A DNA stretch of 64,000 nucleotides from Nesterenkonia cremea (GTDB taxonomy: Bacteria > Actinomycetota > Actinomycetes > Actinomycetales > Micrococcaceae), in assembly GCF_014642675.1 (NCBI RefSeq), contig NZ_BMIS01000006.1, positions 1 through 64,000 of the forward strand, given 5' to 3'. Numbering within the stretch: the first letter of the stretch is position 1; every line of letters begins with the position of its first letter. The notes beneath the pieces are model-generated. The model was not told where the DNA came from, ran no database searches, and saw only the letters and a program-made list of their open reading frames with translations. The position numbers and the translations under genes were made by a program. Shown here in pieces: positions 42,534 to 50,784 of the stretch.

Positions 42534-42604
42534 GTTGTTTGGGCGAAGAACTGCCGTCTCAGGGCCCAGAGCTCGCTGAGACGGCGAATATGCGCCCAAG
42601 CAAC
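42534..42604. repeat. Long imperfect palindrome with 29-base arms
   Basis: The left arm (42534-42562) and right arm (42576-42604) match at both ends, GTTG-x-TTGGGCG and GCCGTCTCAG, with a mismatched bubble of about 7 bases between. The loop has 13 bases. It sits between divergent genes, so is not an ordinary terminator. Confidence 0.65.
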
Positions 42605-42618
42605 TCGTGGAGACAGAA

Positions 42619-42664
42619 AGGCTCCTCCGGTCCCACCTCATCAGGGGAGGGGGCGGAGGAGCCT
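42619..42664 (+). terminator. Strong GC hairpin upstream of narK
   Basis: Eleven-base exact arms AGGCTCCTCCG (42619-42629) and CGGAGGAGCCT (42654-42664) around a 24-base loop. Without a T-run, and with no gene reading into it from the left, a function as leader or attenuator element is as likely as termination. Confidence 0.45.
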
Positions 42665-42757
42665 GAAGTCTGTCGGGAGATCGGGTCCAGCGGATGCGCT
42701 TCAGGGCGTCGCAGCACCCCACAAATCACAGAGAAGGACGCGGCCGATGAGACCCGT

Positions 42758-42795
42758 TTTTCATGAAAGAAACATTCCTACGTCGTGGTGGAAAC
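42758..42795 (+). promoter_or_regulatory. Probable GlnR box upstream of narK
   Basis: Four 5-base boxes at exact 11-nt steps: TTTTC (42758), GAAAC (42769), ACGTC (42780) and GAAAC (42791). This follows the actinobacterial GlnR layout gTnAc-n6-GaAAc repeated twice; both GaAAc sites are exact, the gTnAc sites poor. The last box starts 27 bases before the narK ATG, as in the nirB promoter. A -10-like GACCGT follows. Confidence 0.6.
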
Positions 42796-42817
42796 ATCGT
42801 GTTGGGACCGTGGAGCT

Positions 42818-44212
42818 ATGCAGACAGAGGTACGGCAGTCAGACGTCCGCAGCGCTGAGGCGCCCACTGACCGGCTGGTCATGGAGAAGGGCCGCTGGAT
42901 CACCAACTGGCAACCAGAGAACCGCGATTTCTGGGAGGGTCCGGGCCGCCCGACGGCGCGCACCAACCTCATCTGGTCGGTGTTCTGCGAGTTCCTCGGC
43001 TTCGCCGTCTGGCAGGTCTGGTCGGTCACCGTCGTCTTCCTGCCCGCAGCCGGCTTCGACCTGACCAGCGCCCAGCAGTTCTGGCTGGTCTCCCTGCCGC
43101 CGCTGGTCGGGGCCACCATGCGCATCCCCTACAGTTTCACCGTGGCGCTGTTCGGAGGCAGAAACTGGACTGTGGTCTCCGCGCTGCTGCTGCTGATACC
43201 CACCGTCGCGATGACGGTGGCGCTCTCCTCCTCGGAGACCCCGGTGTGGGTGCTCTTTCTGATCGCCGCGGCGGCCGGCCTCGGCGGAGGCAACTTCGCC
43301 TCCTCGATGGCCAACATCACCTTCTTCTACCCGGCCCGGGAGAAGGGTTCGGCCCTGGGCGTGAACGCCGCCGGAGGAAACCTCGGCGTGGCCGTCGCCC
43401 AATTCACCGTGCCGATCGCGATCACCGCTCTGGCCTTCGGGCAGTTCAGCCCGAATCTGCCGGTGGCCGGCCTGATGTGGATCCCGCTGATCCTGCTGGC
43501 CTCCTGGGGCGCGTGGAAGTACATGCACAACCTCTCCCACGCCAAGAACGACGTGAAGGGTTCGCTCTCGGCGCTGAAGGAGAAGCACCTGTGGGTCATC
43601 GCGCTGATCTACATCGGCACCTTCGGCTCCTTCATGGGCTTCGGCTCGGTCTTCCCCACGCTGATCAGCCGCGAGTTCCCTGAGTTCTCCGACTTCCAGA
43701 TCCTCGGCGCCGCCCTCTCACTTGCCTTCCTGGGTCCACTGGTCGGCTCCCTGGCTCGGCCCTACGGCGGCAAGCTGGCCGACCGCGGCGGCGGAGCCCG
43801 GATCACTGTGCTGAGCTTCATCGCCATGGCAGGCGTGACCGCCGCCGTCGTGCTGACGCTGCCGCTGGGCAGCTTCTGGATCTATCTGGTGCTGTTCCTG
43901 GCGCTGTTCACCCTCACCGGTGTGGCCAACGGCGCCAGCTACCGGATGATCCCGCTGGTCTTCCGCCTCTCGGTCTCCCCGGACTGCCGGGTGGGCCATG
44001 AGCGCAAGGCCTCCGCCGCGCTGGGCTTCATCGGAGCGATCGGCGGCTTCGGTGGATTCGCCATCCCTCAGGTGCTCAACGCCTCCAACGAGGCCACCGG
44101 CAGTTTCGACACCGCCTTCTGGAGCTTCGCCGTGGCCTACCTGGGACTGGCCTTCCTGACTTGGGCGGTCTATATGCGCTCGGGAACCGCCTTCGCCCGC
44201 GAGCAGGTCTGA
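42818..44212 (+). CDS. narK: Nitrate/nitrite transporter NarK (MFS)
   Basis: A 464-residue major-facilitator carrier with 12 helices taking up nitrate, possibly with nitrite exchange. The nitrate signatures GGGNFASSMANITFFYPAREKG (helix 5) and the second glycine-rich GFIGAIGGFGGFAIPQVL (helix 11) are clear. A 30-residue polar start precedes RWITNWQPENRDFWE. The ATG at 42818 was chosen because its distance to the GlnR-type box equals that in the nirB promoter; the transcript may be leaderless. It heads a three-gene set with the nitrate reductase. Confidence 0.92.
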   Translation: MQTEVRQSDVRSAEAPTDRLVMEKGRWITNWQPENRDFWEGPGRPTARTNLIWSVFCEFLGFAVWQVWSVTVVFLPAAGFDLTSAQQFWLVSLPPLVGATMRIPYSFTVALFGGRNWTVVSALLLLIPTVAMTVALSSSETPVWVLFLIAAAAGLGGGNFASSMANITFFYPAREKGSALGVNAAGGNLGVAVAQFTVPIAITALAFGQFSPNLPVAGLMWIPLILLASWGAWKYMHNLSHAKNDVKGSLSALKEKHLWVIALIYIGTFGSFMGFGSVFPTLISREFPEFSDFQILGAALSLAFLGPLVGSLARPYGGKLADRGGGARITVLSFIAMAGVTAAVVLTLPLGSFWIYLVLFLALFTLTGVANGASYRMIPLVFRLSVSPDCRVGHERKASAALGFIGAIGGFGGFAIPQVLNASNEATGSFDTAFWSFAVAYLGLAFLTWAVYMRSGTAFAREQV

Positions 44213-44221
44213 GGAACCTCC

Positions 44222-46606
44222 ATGACGACGACGCCGGCCGCTGGTCACCCCGCACAGGGGGAGAGCGATGCACAGCAGGGGAGCACCAGGACGGTCACCA
44301 CCCACTGCCCGTACTGCGCGCTGCAGTGTGCGATGAACCTGACGGTCCGCAAGATCCCGGGGCAGGGCACCGGCTTCGAGGTGGAGGGGGCTTCCTTCCC
44401 CACCAACCGGGGCCGGCTCTGCCGCAAGGGCAACACGGCCGCCGAGCCGCTGAAGAACCGCGGGGACCGGATCACCGCCCCGCTGATCCGCAGCCGCAAT
44501 GCCGCCGGTCAACGCACCCGTGCCTTCGAGGAGACCACCTGGTCCCAGGCACTGGACCATATCGCCCGGCGGGTCAGGCAGATACAGCAGGAGCGGGGCC
44601 CCGACGCCGTCGGCGTCTTCGGCTCCGGCGGGCTGACCAATGAGAAGACCTACGCCATCGGAAAGTTCGCCCGCGTGGGGCTGGGCACCTCGCAGATCGA
44701 CTACAACGGCCGGTTCTGCATGTCCTCGGCCTCGAAGGCCTCCACGCTTGCCTTCGGACTGGACCGGGGGATGCCCTTCCCGCTGACCGACCTGGACGAT
44801 GCCTGCACCATTCTGCTGCTGGGCTCCAATGTGGCCGATACGATGCCGCCCTTCGTCCAGCACCTCGAGGGCGCCCGGGAGAAGGGCGGGCTGATCGTGG
44901 TTGACCCGCGGCGCTCCAACACTGCCGAGCTGACCGCCGACGGAGCTGGACTGCATGTGGCCCCGGCCCCGGGAGGGGACCTGGTGCTGCTGCTCGCAGT
45001 GGCCAATGTGGTCCTCGAGGAGGGCTTCGCCGATCAGGACTATCTCGCCCAGCGGGTCACCGGAGTGGATGAGTTCCGCCGTTCGATCTCGCACTGGTGG
45101 CCCGAGCGAGCCCAGGCGGCCACCGGCGTCGGGGCTGATCAGATCCGCAGCGTGGCCCGGAAGCTTGGCCATGCCGCCCACACCGCACGGCACGGCGGGG
45201 ATCCGGTCTACATCCTGACCGGCCGCGGAGTGGAGCAGCACCGCGACGGCACCGACACCGCCCGGGCTGCGATCAGCCTGGCCCTGCTGCTGGGCCTTCC
45301 CGGGACCAGCACCGAGGGCCGTCCGCGAGGCGGCTACGGCACGCTCACCGGCCAGGGAAACGGCCAGGGCGGTCGAGAGATGGGGCAGAAGTCGGACCAG
45401 CTGCCGGGTATGCGGCTGGTGGCCAAGCCGGAGGACCGGGCCCATATGGCGCAGGTCTGGGGTGTGGAGGAATCCTCGATCCCCGGCCCGGGCAAGCCGG
45501 CCACGCAGCTGCTCCACACCATGGGCACCGTGGATGAGCAGGGGGTTCCCAAGGGCGTGAGCGCCCTGTTCGTCCACGGCTCGAACATCGCGATATCAGC
45601 CCCCGACGCCGGCCGGGTCATCGAGAACCTGCGCGCTCTGGACCTGCTCGTGGTCGCCGACTTCTTCCTCTCCGAGACGGCCGAGGAGGCCGACGTCGTG
45701 CTGCCGGTGCTGCAGTGGGCCGAGGAGGACGGCACCATGACCAACCTGGAGGGGCGGGTGCTTCGGCGTCGCAAAGCCGTGGAGCCGCCGTCGGGCGTGG
45801 ACGCTGGACCTGAAGCTGAATTCGGGGCTGATGCTGAGGACACCGGGCCGCGCTCGGAGCTGTGGATCTGGTCCGAGCTGGCCCGCCGGCTGGGCAGCCC
45901 GGCGAACTTCCCGGTGGAGCCGCGGGAGGTCTTCGAGGAGCTCCGCGAGGCTACCCGCGGGGCGGCCGCCGACTATTCGGGGCTGGACTGGGACCTGATC
46001 GACGCCGGCCACGCCCCCTATTGGCCGGTTCCCTCCTCCACGCTCTCGGTGGAGGAGTCGCTGACCGGCGAGCCGGTGGTGGGCACCTCCCGGATGTTCC
46101 AGGAGCGCTTCGCCCATGCCGATGGGAAGGCCAAGCTCAGCGCGATCCGTCCTCGCCGGCAGGCCGCACCGCAGGCTGGTGAGCTGACCTTCACCACCGG
46201 CCGCGTCATGGAGCACTACCAGTCGGGCACTCAGACTCGCCGGGTCCAGGCGCTGCAGGACACCCACCCCGAGGTGATGCTGCAGGTTCACCCGGCCACC
46301 GCAGCCCAGCACGGGTTGGAGGAGGGCGGCTACGCCGTGGTGGAGAACGCCCAGGGTGCGATGGTCGGCCTCGTGGAGCTCGACGACGGGATCCGGGCCG
46401 ATACGATCTTCGCGCCCTTCCACTATCCGGGCAGCGGGACGGCGAATCTGCTGACCCGCGGGTTGACCGACCCGCACAGCTCGATGCCCGAGTTCAAGAA
46501 CACCCCGGCGGTGATCCGACCGGCGCTTCAGAATGAGGTTCCGGGTGTTGAGGCGCGAGTTGAGCAGGCGCCGGAGCGGCGGCAGAAGGAAGGAGCGCAG
46601 GCGTGA
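44222..46606 (+). CDS. nasA: Assimilatory nitrate reductase, molybdopterin catalytic subunit
   Basis: Reduces nitrate to nitrite in the cytoplasm using bis-MGD molybdenum. The 794-residue protein has a [4Fe-4S] site at Cys29, Cys32, Cys36 and Cys67 (CPYCALQC and RLCRKGNT), the molybdenum region NGRFCMSSASKAS, and later MGD-binding segments GYGTLTGQGNGQGGREMGQK and TTGRVMEHYQSGTQTRRV. No twin-arginine signal is present, matching an assimilatory enzyme. It is 9 bases behind narK and overlaps the next gene by 4 bases. Confidence 0.93.
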   Translation: MTTTPAAGHPAQGESDAQQGSTRTVTTHCPYCALQCAMNLTVRKIPGQGTGFEVEGASFPTNRGRLCRKGNTAAEPLKNRGDRITAPLIRSRNAAGQRTRAFEETTWSQALDHIARRVRQIQQERGPDAVGVFGSGGLTNEKTYAIGKFARVGLGTSQIDYNGRFCMSSASKASTLAFGLDRGMPFPLTDLDDACTILLLGSNVADTMPPFVQHLEGAREKGGLIVVDPRRSNTAELTADGAGLHVAPAPGGDLVLLLAVANVVLEEGFADQDYLAQRVTGVDEFRRSISHWWPERAQAATGVGADQIRSVARKLGHAAHTARHGGDPVYILTGRGVEQHRDGTDTARAAISLALLLGLPGTSTEGRPRGGYGTLTGQGNGQGGREMGQKSDQLPGMRLVAKPEDRAHMAQVWGVEESSIPGPGKPATQLLHTMGTVDEQGVPKGVSALFVHGSNIAISAPDAGRVIENLRALDLLVVADFFLSETAEEADVVLPVLQWAEEDGTMTNLEGRVLRRRKAVEPPSGVDAGPEAEFGADAEDTGPRSELWIWSELARRLGSPANFPVEPREVFEELREATRGAAADYSGLDWDLIDAGHAPYWPVPSSTLSVEESLTGEPVVGTSRMFQERFAHADGKAKLSAIRPRRQAAPQAGELTFTTGRVMEHYQSGTQTRRVQALQDTHPEVMLQVHPATAAQHGLEEGGYAVVENAQGAMVGLVELDDGIRADTIFAPFHYPGSGTANLLTRGLTDPHSSMPEFKNTPAVIRPALQNEVPGVEARVEQAPERRQKEGAQA

Positions 46607-48243
46607 GTCAGAGTGTGAGCCTCCCGGAGGGCCTGGGTGCAGGCGCGCTGACCGGCGGGATCCCGCATGTGGTGGTCATCGGCTTCGGCCCCGTGGCCTC
46701 CCGGCTGATCGAGGAGCTGATGCCGGAGATCCAGGCCGGGGCGCTGCGGCTGTCGGTGATCGGCGGGGAGGACCGGGCGGCGTATCAGCGCATCCGCATC
46801 GGCGATGTCTCCGTGGGACGCGTGGAGCCTGAGGATCTGGCGATGGACGAGGTCGCCTCCCTGGAGGCCTTCGGCGTGGAGGTCCTGCTGGGCGCTGAGG
46901 TCACCGCTGTGGACACCGCTGCGCATACAGTGACACTGACGGAGCGGACGCTGACCTACACCAAGCTGGTGTTGGCCACCGGTGCTGAGCCGATCCTGCC
47001 GCGCATGTCGGTGGAGCTGCGCCGCGGCGGCCGCATCGATTCCGAGCTCAAGCCCACCGGCTGCCCGGACGGCGTCATCGCGCTGCGGGATATGCAGGAT
47101 GCCCTGCGCATCCGCGGTGCCCTGGAGAAGCGCGAACCTGTGGTGGTGCTCGGCGGCGGCGTCCTCGGCGTGGAGGCCGCGCTCGCCGTGGCGGAGGTGG
47201 GGATCCCGGTGACCCTGCTGCACCGCGGCAATGTGCCCATGGGACGCCAGGTCGACACCGACGCCGGCATGCTGCTGCGCCGCGAGCTGATACGCGCCGG
47301 CGTGGATGTCCGGTCGGCCTGCGATGTGAAGACAGTGGTCTCCGAGGACGGTGAGCTCACGGCGGTGCGGACCTCGCTGGGGGAGAAGCTGCCGGCCTCG
47401 CTGCTGGTGACCTGCACCGGTGTGAAGCCCCGGGACGAGCTGGCCTCGGCTGCCGGGCTGCCGGTGAAGTGGGGCATCGTCACCGGAGGCGACGCCCGCA
47501 GCACCGGGACCCAAGCGGGCCATGCCGATGTCTTCGCCGTCGGGGACTGCGCGGCCGTGGATGGGCGTGATCCCTCCGGGCTGATCGCCCCGGGCTGGCT
47601 GCAGGCTGAGGCGGCGGCCGCCTCGCTGCGGCAGGATCTGCGCCTGCTCCCGGAGGTGGAGCTGGACGCCTCAGGTGCCCCGGTGGAGTTCCACGCCGAT
47701 GCCGTCAGCAACGGTGCCGGCTCGGCGCAGGAGCCGGCCGGGTTGGACGTGGTGCTGATGAAGTCGAAGACGCTGAACGTGGCCTGCGCGGGCGACACCT
47801 CCCAGGACCCCTGGGACATCGACCCGTGGGATCCTGTGGCGCCGACGGTGTCCACCTGGTCAGATCCCAAACATGGGCAGTATCTGCGGATCGTGACCGA
47901 GCCGGTGAGCGCAGGCGACGACGCCGCGGGGGAGCGGCTGCTGGGCTTCGTCTCTGTGGGGATGCCGCGTTCGGCGGCGGAGCTGGCCATGCACTCCTCG
48001 CGGGGCACGATCCCGGTGGCGGACCGGACGGCGCTCTTGGCGGCTGAGCATGCCACCAAGGAGGCTGAGCTGGAACCGGAGGATGTGCTGTGCCGCTGTG
48101 CCGGCACGACGGCCGGGATGGTGCAGGAGGCCGCCGAGAGCTGCTGCCGGACGGTGGATGAGATCAGCGCAGAGACCCGCGCCGGAACCGGCTGCGGCAC
48201 CTGCCACAAGACCATCGAAAAGATCCTCGCCACCACAAGTTGA
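46603..48243 (+). CDS. Nitrate reductase electron-transfer flavoprotein (NasB-like, with BFD [2Fe-2S] domain)
   Basis: A 546-residue FAD/NAD(P) oxidoreductase whose first 340 residues resemble the N-terminal part of NirB (VVVIGFGPVASRLIEELM, VVVLGGGVLGVEAALAVAEV, ADVFAVGDCAAVDG). The C-terminus has a BFD-like domain with VLCRCAGTTAGMVQEAAES (Cys497, Cys499) and GTGCGTCHKTIEKIL. It likely passes electrons from NAD(P)H to the catalytic subunit, as NasB does in Bacillus. GTGA overlap with nasA shows coupling. Confidence 0.88.
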   Translation: MSQSVSLPEGLGAGALTGGIPHVVVIGFGPVASRLIEELMPEIQAGALRLSVIGGEDRAAYQRIRIGDVSVGRVEPEDLAMDEVASLEAFGVEVLLGAEVTAVDTAAHTVTLTERTLTYTKLVLATGAEPILPRMSVELRRGGRIDSELKPTGCPDGVIALRDMQDALRIRGALEKREPVVVLGGGVLGVEAALAVAEVGIPVTLLHRGNVPMGRQVDTDAGMLLRRELIRAGVDVRSACDVKTVVSEDGELTAVRTSLGEKLPASLLVTCTGVKPRDELASAAGLPVKWGIVTGGDARSTGTQAGHADVFAVGDCAAVDGRDPSGLIAPGWLQAEAAAASLRQDLRLLPEVELDASGAPVEFHADAVSNGAGSAQEPAGLDVVLMKSKTLNVACAGDTSQDPWDIDPWDPVAPTVSTWSDPKHGQYLRIVTEPVSAGDDAAGERLLGFVSVGMPRSAAELAMHSSRGTIPVADRTALLAAEHATKEAELEPEDVLCRCAGTTAGMVQEAAESCCRTVDEISAETRAGTGCGTCHKTIEKILATTS

Positions 48244-48354
48244 TGGGGCGAAGACGTCCCACCTCCGCGCTCAGCCCAAGGCTTCAGCGATATCCGGTGC
48301 CCAACAGCCCGAAGACGGCCCGTCAGACACCGGAAACTTCTGAAGCCCTGCCCA

Positions 48355-48419
48355 GTGTGATCAGATCAGGCCGTCATAACGGCGGTTTCGGTGGTCATAA
48401 CGCGCGTATCTGATCACAC
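48355..48419. repeat. Intergenic palindrome with GTGTGATCAGAT arms
   Basis: Exact 12-base arms at 48355-48366 and 48408-48419 around a 41-base loop that also holds a direct repeat GTCATAAC. It lies between the convergent nasB-like and glpK genes. Confidence 0.65.
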
Positions 48420-48491
48420 CTCCCTGCCCTCGACCGCCAACCACGACGCCGGCAGCGGCAGCACCACGGACAACCAGGGACAGAAGAACCC

Positions 48492-50036
48492 TCAGCTCTC
48501 TTCAACCCAGTCGAAGGACTTCTCCACCGCTTTGGACCACTGGTGCAACAGCTGCTCCCGGGCCGCGGCGTCGATCTGTGGGCTCCAGCGGGTGTCCTCG
48601 GCCCAGTTGGCTGCGACCTCCTCGGTGGACTCCCAGAAGCCCACCGCCAGCCCGGCCGCATATGCTGCGCCGAGCGCTGTGGTCTCGATGACCTTGGGCC
48701 GGACCACATCCACGCCGAGCACATCGGCCTGGAACTGCATCAGCGTCTCATTGACCACCATGCCCCCATCGACCTTGAGCTCTGTGAGCTCATCAGAGGC
48801 ATCAGCGCCCATAGACTGGACCACTTCAGCCGACTGGTAGGCCACCGACTCCAGGGCCGCCCGGCAGAGGTGGTTCTGGTTCACATACCGGGTCAGCCCC
48901 ACGATCACACCACGGGCATCAGGGCGCCAATGCGGTGCGAACAGTCCGGAGAAGGCCGGGACGATATAGGCTCCGCCGTTGTCTTCGACCTTCTTGGCCT
49001 TGGATTCGACCTCCTGGGCGGAGGAGATCAGCCCGAGGTTGTCGCGCAACCATTGGATCAGTGATCCGGTCACTGCGATGGAGCCTTCCAACGCGTAGAT
49101 CGGTTTCTTTCCACCGAGCTGGTAGGCCACAGTGGTCAGCAGCCCGTTCTCCGAGCGGACGATGTCCTCGCCGGTGTTCATCAGCATGAAGTTGCCGGTA
49201 CCGTAGGTGTTCTTGCCCTGTCCGGGTTCGTAGCAGGCCTGCCCGAAGGTGGCGGCATGCTGATCACCCAACACCCCGGAGAGGGGGGTGTCGATCAGCA
49301 GGGACTCGCGGCTGCCGTAGCCGTAGATCTCGGAGGAGGTTCGGATCTCGGGCAGCATGCTCACCGGCACGCCCACCTCGGCACAGATCTCCTCGTTCCA
49401 ATCCAGGGTGTCGATGTTCATCAGCAGCGTTCGGGAGGCGTTGGTGACATCGGTGATGTGGACGCCGCCGTCGGGACCTCCGGTGAGGTTCCAGACCACC
49501 CAGGTGTCCATCGTCCCGAAGAGCAGGTCCCCGTTCTCGGCACGCTCCCGGGCGCCGTCGACGTTGTCCAGGATCCAGCGGATCTTGGGACCGGCGAAGT
49601 AGGTGGCCAGCGGGAGTCCGGTGCGGTCCTTGAACCGTTCCGGTCCGGCGTCGCCGGCGAGCTCATCGCAGATGGCCTGGGTGCGGGTGTCCTGCCAGAC
49701 CACTGCGTTATAGATGGGTTTTCCGGTGTGGCGGTCCCAGACCACCGTGGTCTCGCGCTGGTTGGTGATGCCTACGCCGGCCAGGGAGTGCCGGTTCACT
49801 GAGGCCTCGGAGAGGGCCAGGCTGATCATGTCGCGGGTGTTGCGCCAGATCTCCAGGGCATCGTGCTCCACCCAGCCGGCCTGCGGGAAGATCTGCTCAT
49901 GCTCGCGCTGGGCGGCACCCACCGGGGTCCCGGAGTGATCGAAGATCACGGCGCGGGTGGAGGTGGTGCCCTGGTCGATGGCCATCACGTACTGCTTCTC
50001 GGTGGGACGTTTGGTGTCCGGGGTGGGGTGTGTCAT
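48492..50036 (-). CDS. glpK: Glycerol kinase (copy 1)
   Basis: Phosphorylates glycerol to glycerol 3-phosphate. The 514-residue FGGY kinase has [48 protein letters not shown] and the C-terminal [17 protein letters not shown] and [17 protein letters not shown]. From about residue 260 onward it is nearly identical to the second glpK in the window, while the first half is clearly divergent. It is the last gene of a minus-strand operon behind fdhA and glpF. Confidence 0.95.
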   Translation of the reverse strand: MTHPTPDTKRPTEKQYVMAIDQGTTSTRAVIFDHSGTPVGAAQREHEQIFPQAGWVEHDALEIWRNTRDMISLALSEASVNRHSLAGVGITNQRETTVVWDRHTGKPIYNAVVWQDTRTQAICDELAGDAGPERFKDRTGLPLATYFAGPKIRWILDNVDGARERAENGDLLFGTMDTWVVWNLTGGPDGGVHITDVTNASRTLLMNIDTLDWNEEICAEVGVPVSMLPEIRTSSEIYGYGSRESLLIDTPLSGVLGDQHAATFGQACYEPGQGKNTYGTGNFMLMNTGEDIVRSENGLLTTVAYQLGGKKPIYALEGSIAVTGSLIQWLRDNLGLISSAQEVESKAKKVEDNGGAYIVPAFSGLFAPHWRPDARGVIVGLTRYVNQNHLCRAALESVAYQSAEVVQSMGADASDELTELKVDGGMVVNETLMQFQADVLGVDVVRPKVIETTALGAAYAAGLAVGFWESTEEVAANWAEDTRWSPQIDAAAREQLLHQWSKAVEKSFDWVEES

Positions 50037-50049
50037 CAGGCTCCTCAGA

Positions 50050-50781
50050 TCAGCTCACAAGTGGGAAGGTCATCACGGTCAGGCCGGCGAGCGCAGCACC
50101 GGCGATCGGGCCCACGATCGGCACCCAGGAGTAGGCCCAGTCGCCGTCTCCCTTATGCCGGATGGGCAGCACGGCGTGGGCCAGCCGCGGCCCCAGGTCA
50201 CGAGCCGGGTTGATCGCGTAGCCGGTGGGACCGCCCAGGCTGGCGCCGATGCCGACCACCAGCATGGCCACAGCCAGCGGCCCCAGCTCGGCCGGGGTCT
50301 CGCCCAGCATGAGCACCACCAGCACCAGCACATAGGTTCCGATGACCTCGGTGGCGGTGTTCCAGCCATAGCTGCGGCGCTCCGGGCCGGTGGCGAAGGT
50401 GCCCAGGATCGCGGCGGGCTCCTCGGCCTCGTCGTAGTGCTTCTTATAGGCTACCCAGGCCAGCACCGCACCCAGGAAGGCGCCGATGATCTGCGCGCCG
50501 AAATAGGTGAGTGTATTGGCCAGGTTCACCGCGATCCCCGGTGCGTACTCCTCAGCACCGGAGGCCATGAGCCCGACCGTGATCGCAGGGTTGATGTGGG
50601 CGCCCGAGCCCCAGGCCACGAAGACGCCGGCGAAGACGCCCAGGCCCCAGCCGAAGTTGATCAGCAACCAACCCCCGCCATGGCCTTTGGTCCCGGGAAG
50701 CAGGGCATTGGCCACCACCCCGACGCCGAGCAGCACCAGGGTGGCGGTGCCCATGATCTCGAAGAGAAGGATCGTCTCCAT
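50050..50781 (-). CDS. glpF: Glycerol facilitator (MIP family, copy 1)
   Basis: A 243-residue aquaglyceroporin for glycerol entry. It has six helices and two re-entrant loops with [10 protein letters not shown] and [17 protein letters not shown]; the Asp after the second NPA is the glycerol-channel type. It lies 3 bases behind fdhA and 13 bases ahead of glpK on the minus strand, so the three genes form one operon. Confidence 0.93.
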   Translation of the reverse strand: METILLFEIMGTATLVLLGVGVVANALLPGTKGHGGGWLLINFGWGLGVFAGVFVAWGSGAHINPAITVGLMASGAEEYAPGIAVNLANTLTYFGAQIIGAFLGAVLAWVAYKKHYDEAEEPAAILGTFATGPERRSYGWNTATEVIGTYVLVLVVLMLGETPAELGPLAVAMLVVGIGASLGGPTGYAINPARDLGPRLAHAVLPIRHKGDGDWAYSWVPIVGPIAGAALAGLTVMTFPLVS

Positions 50782-50784
50782 GGA

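Larger units (their letters stand above)
42454..42757. other. Region between the YwaF-like gene and the narK control region
   Basis: No coding sequence is supported. The stretch holds two strong hairpins, described separately (42534-42604 and 42619-42664), a purine-rich GGGGAGGGGGCGGAGG run and then AT-richer sequence leading into the narK promoter. Together with the narK control region it spans about 360 bases. Confidence 0.5.
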
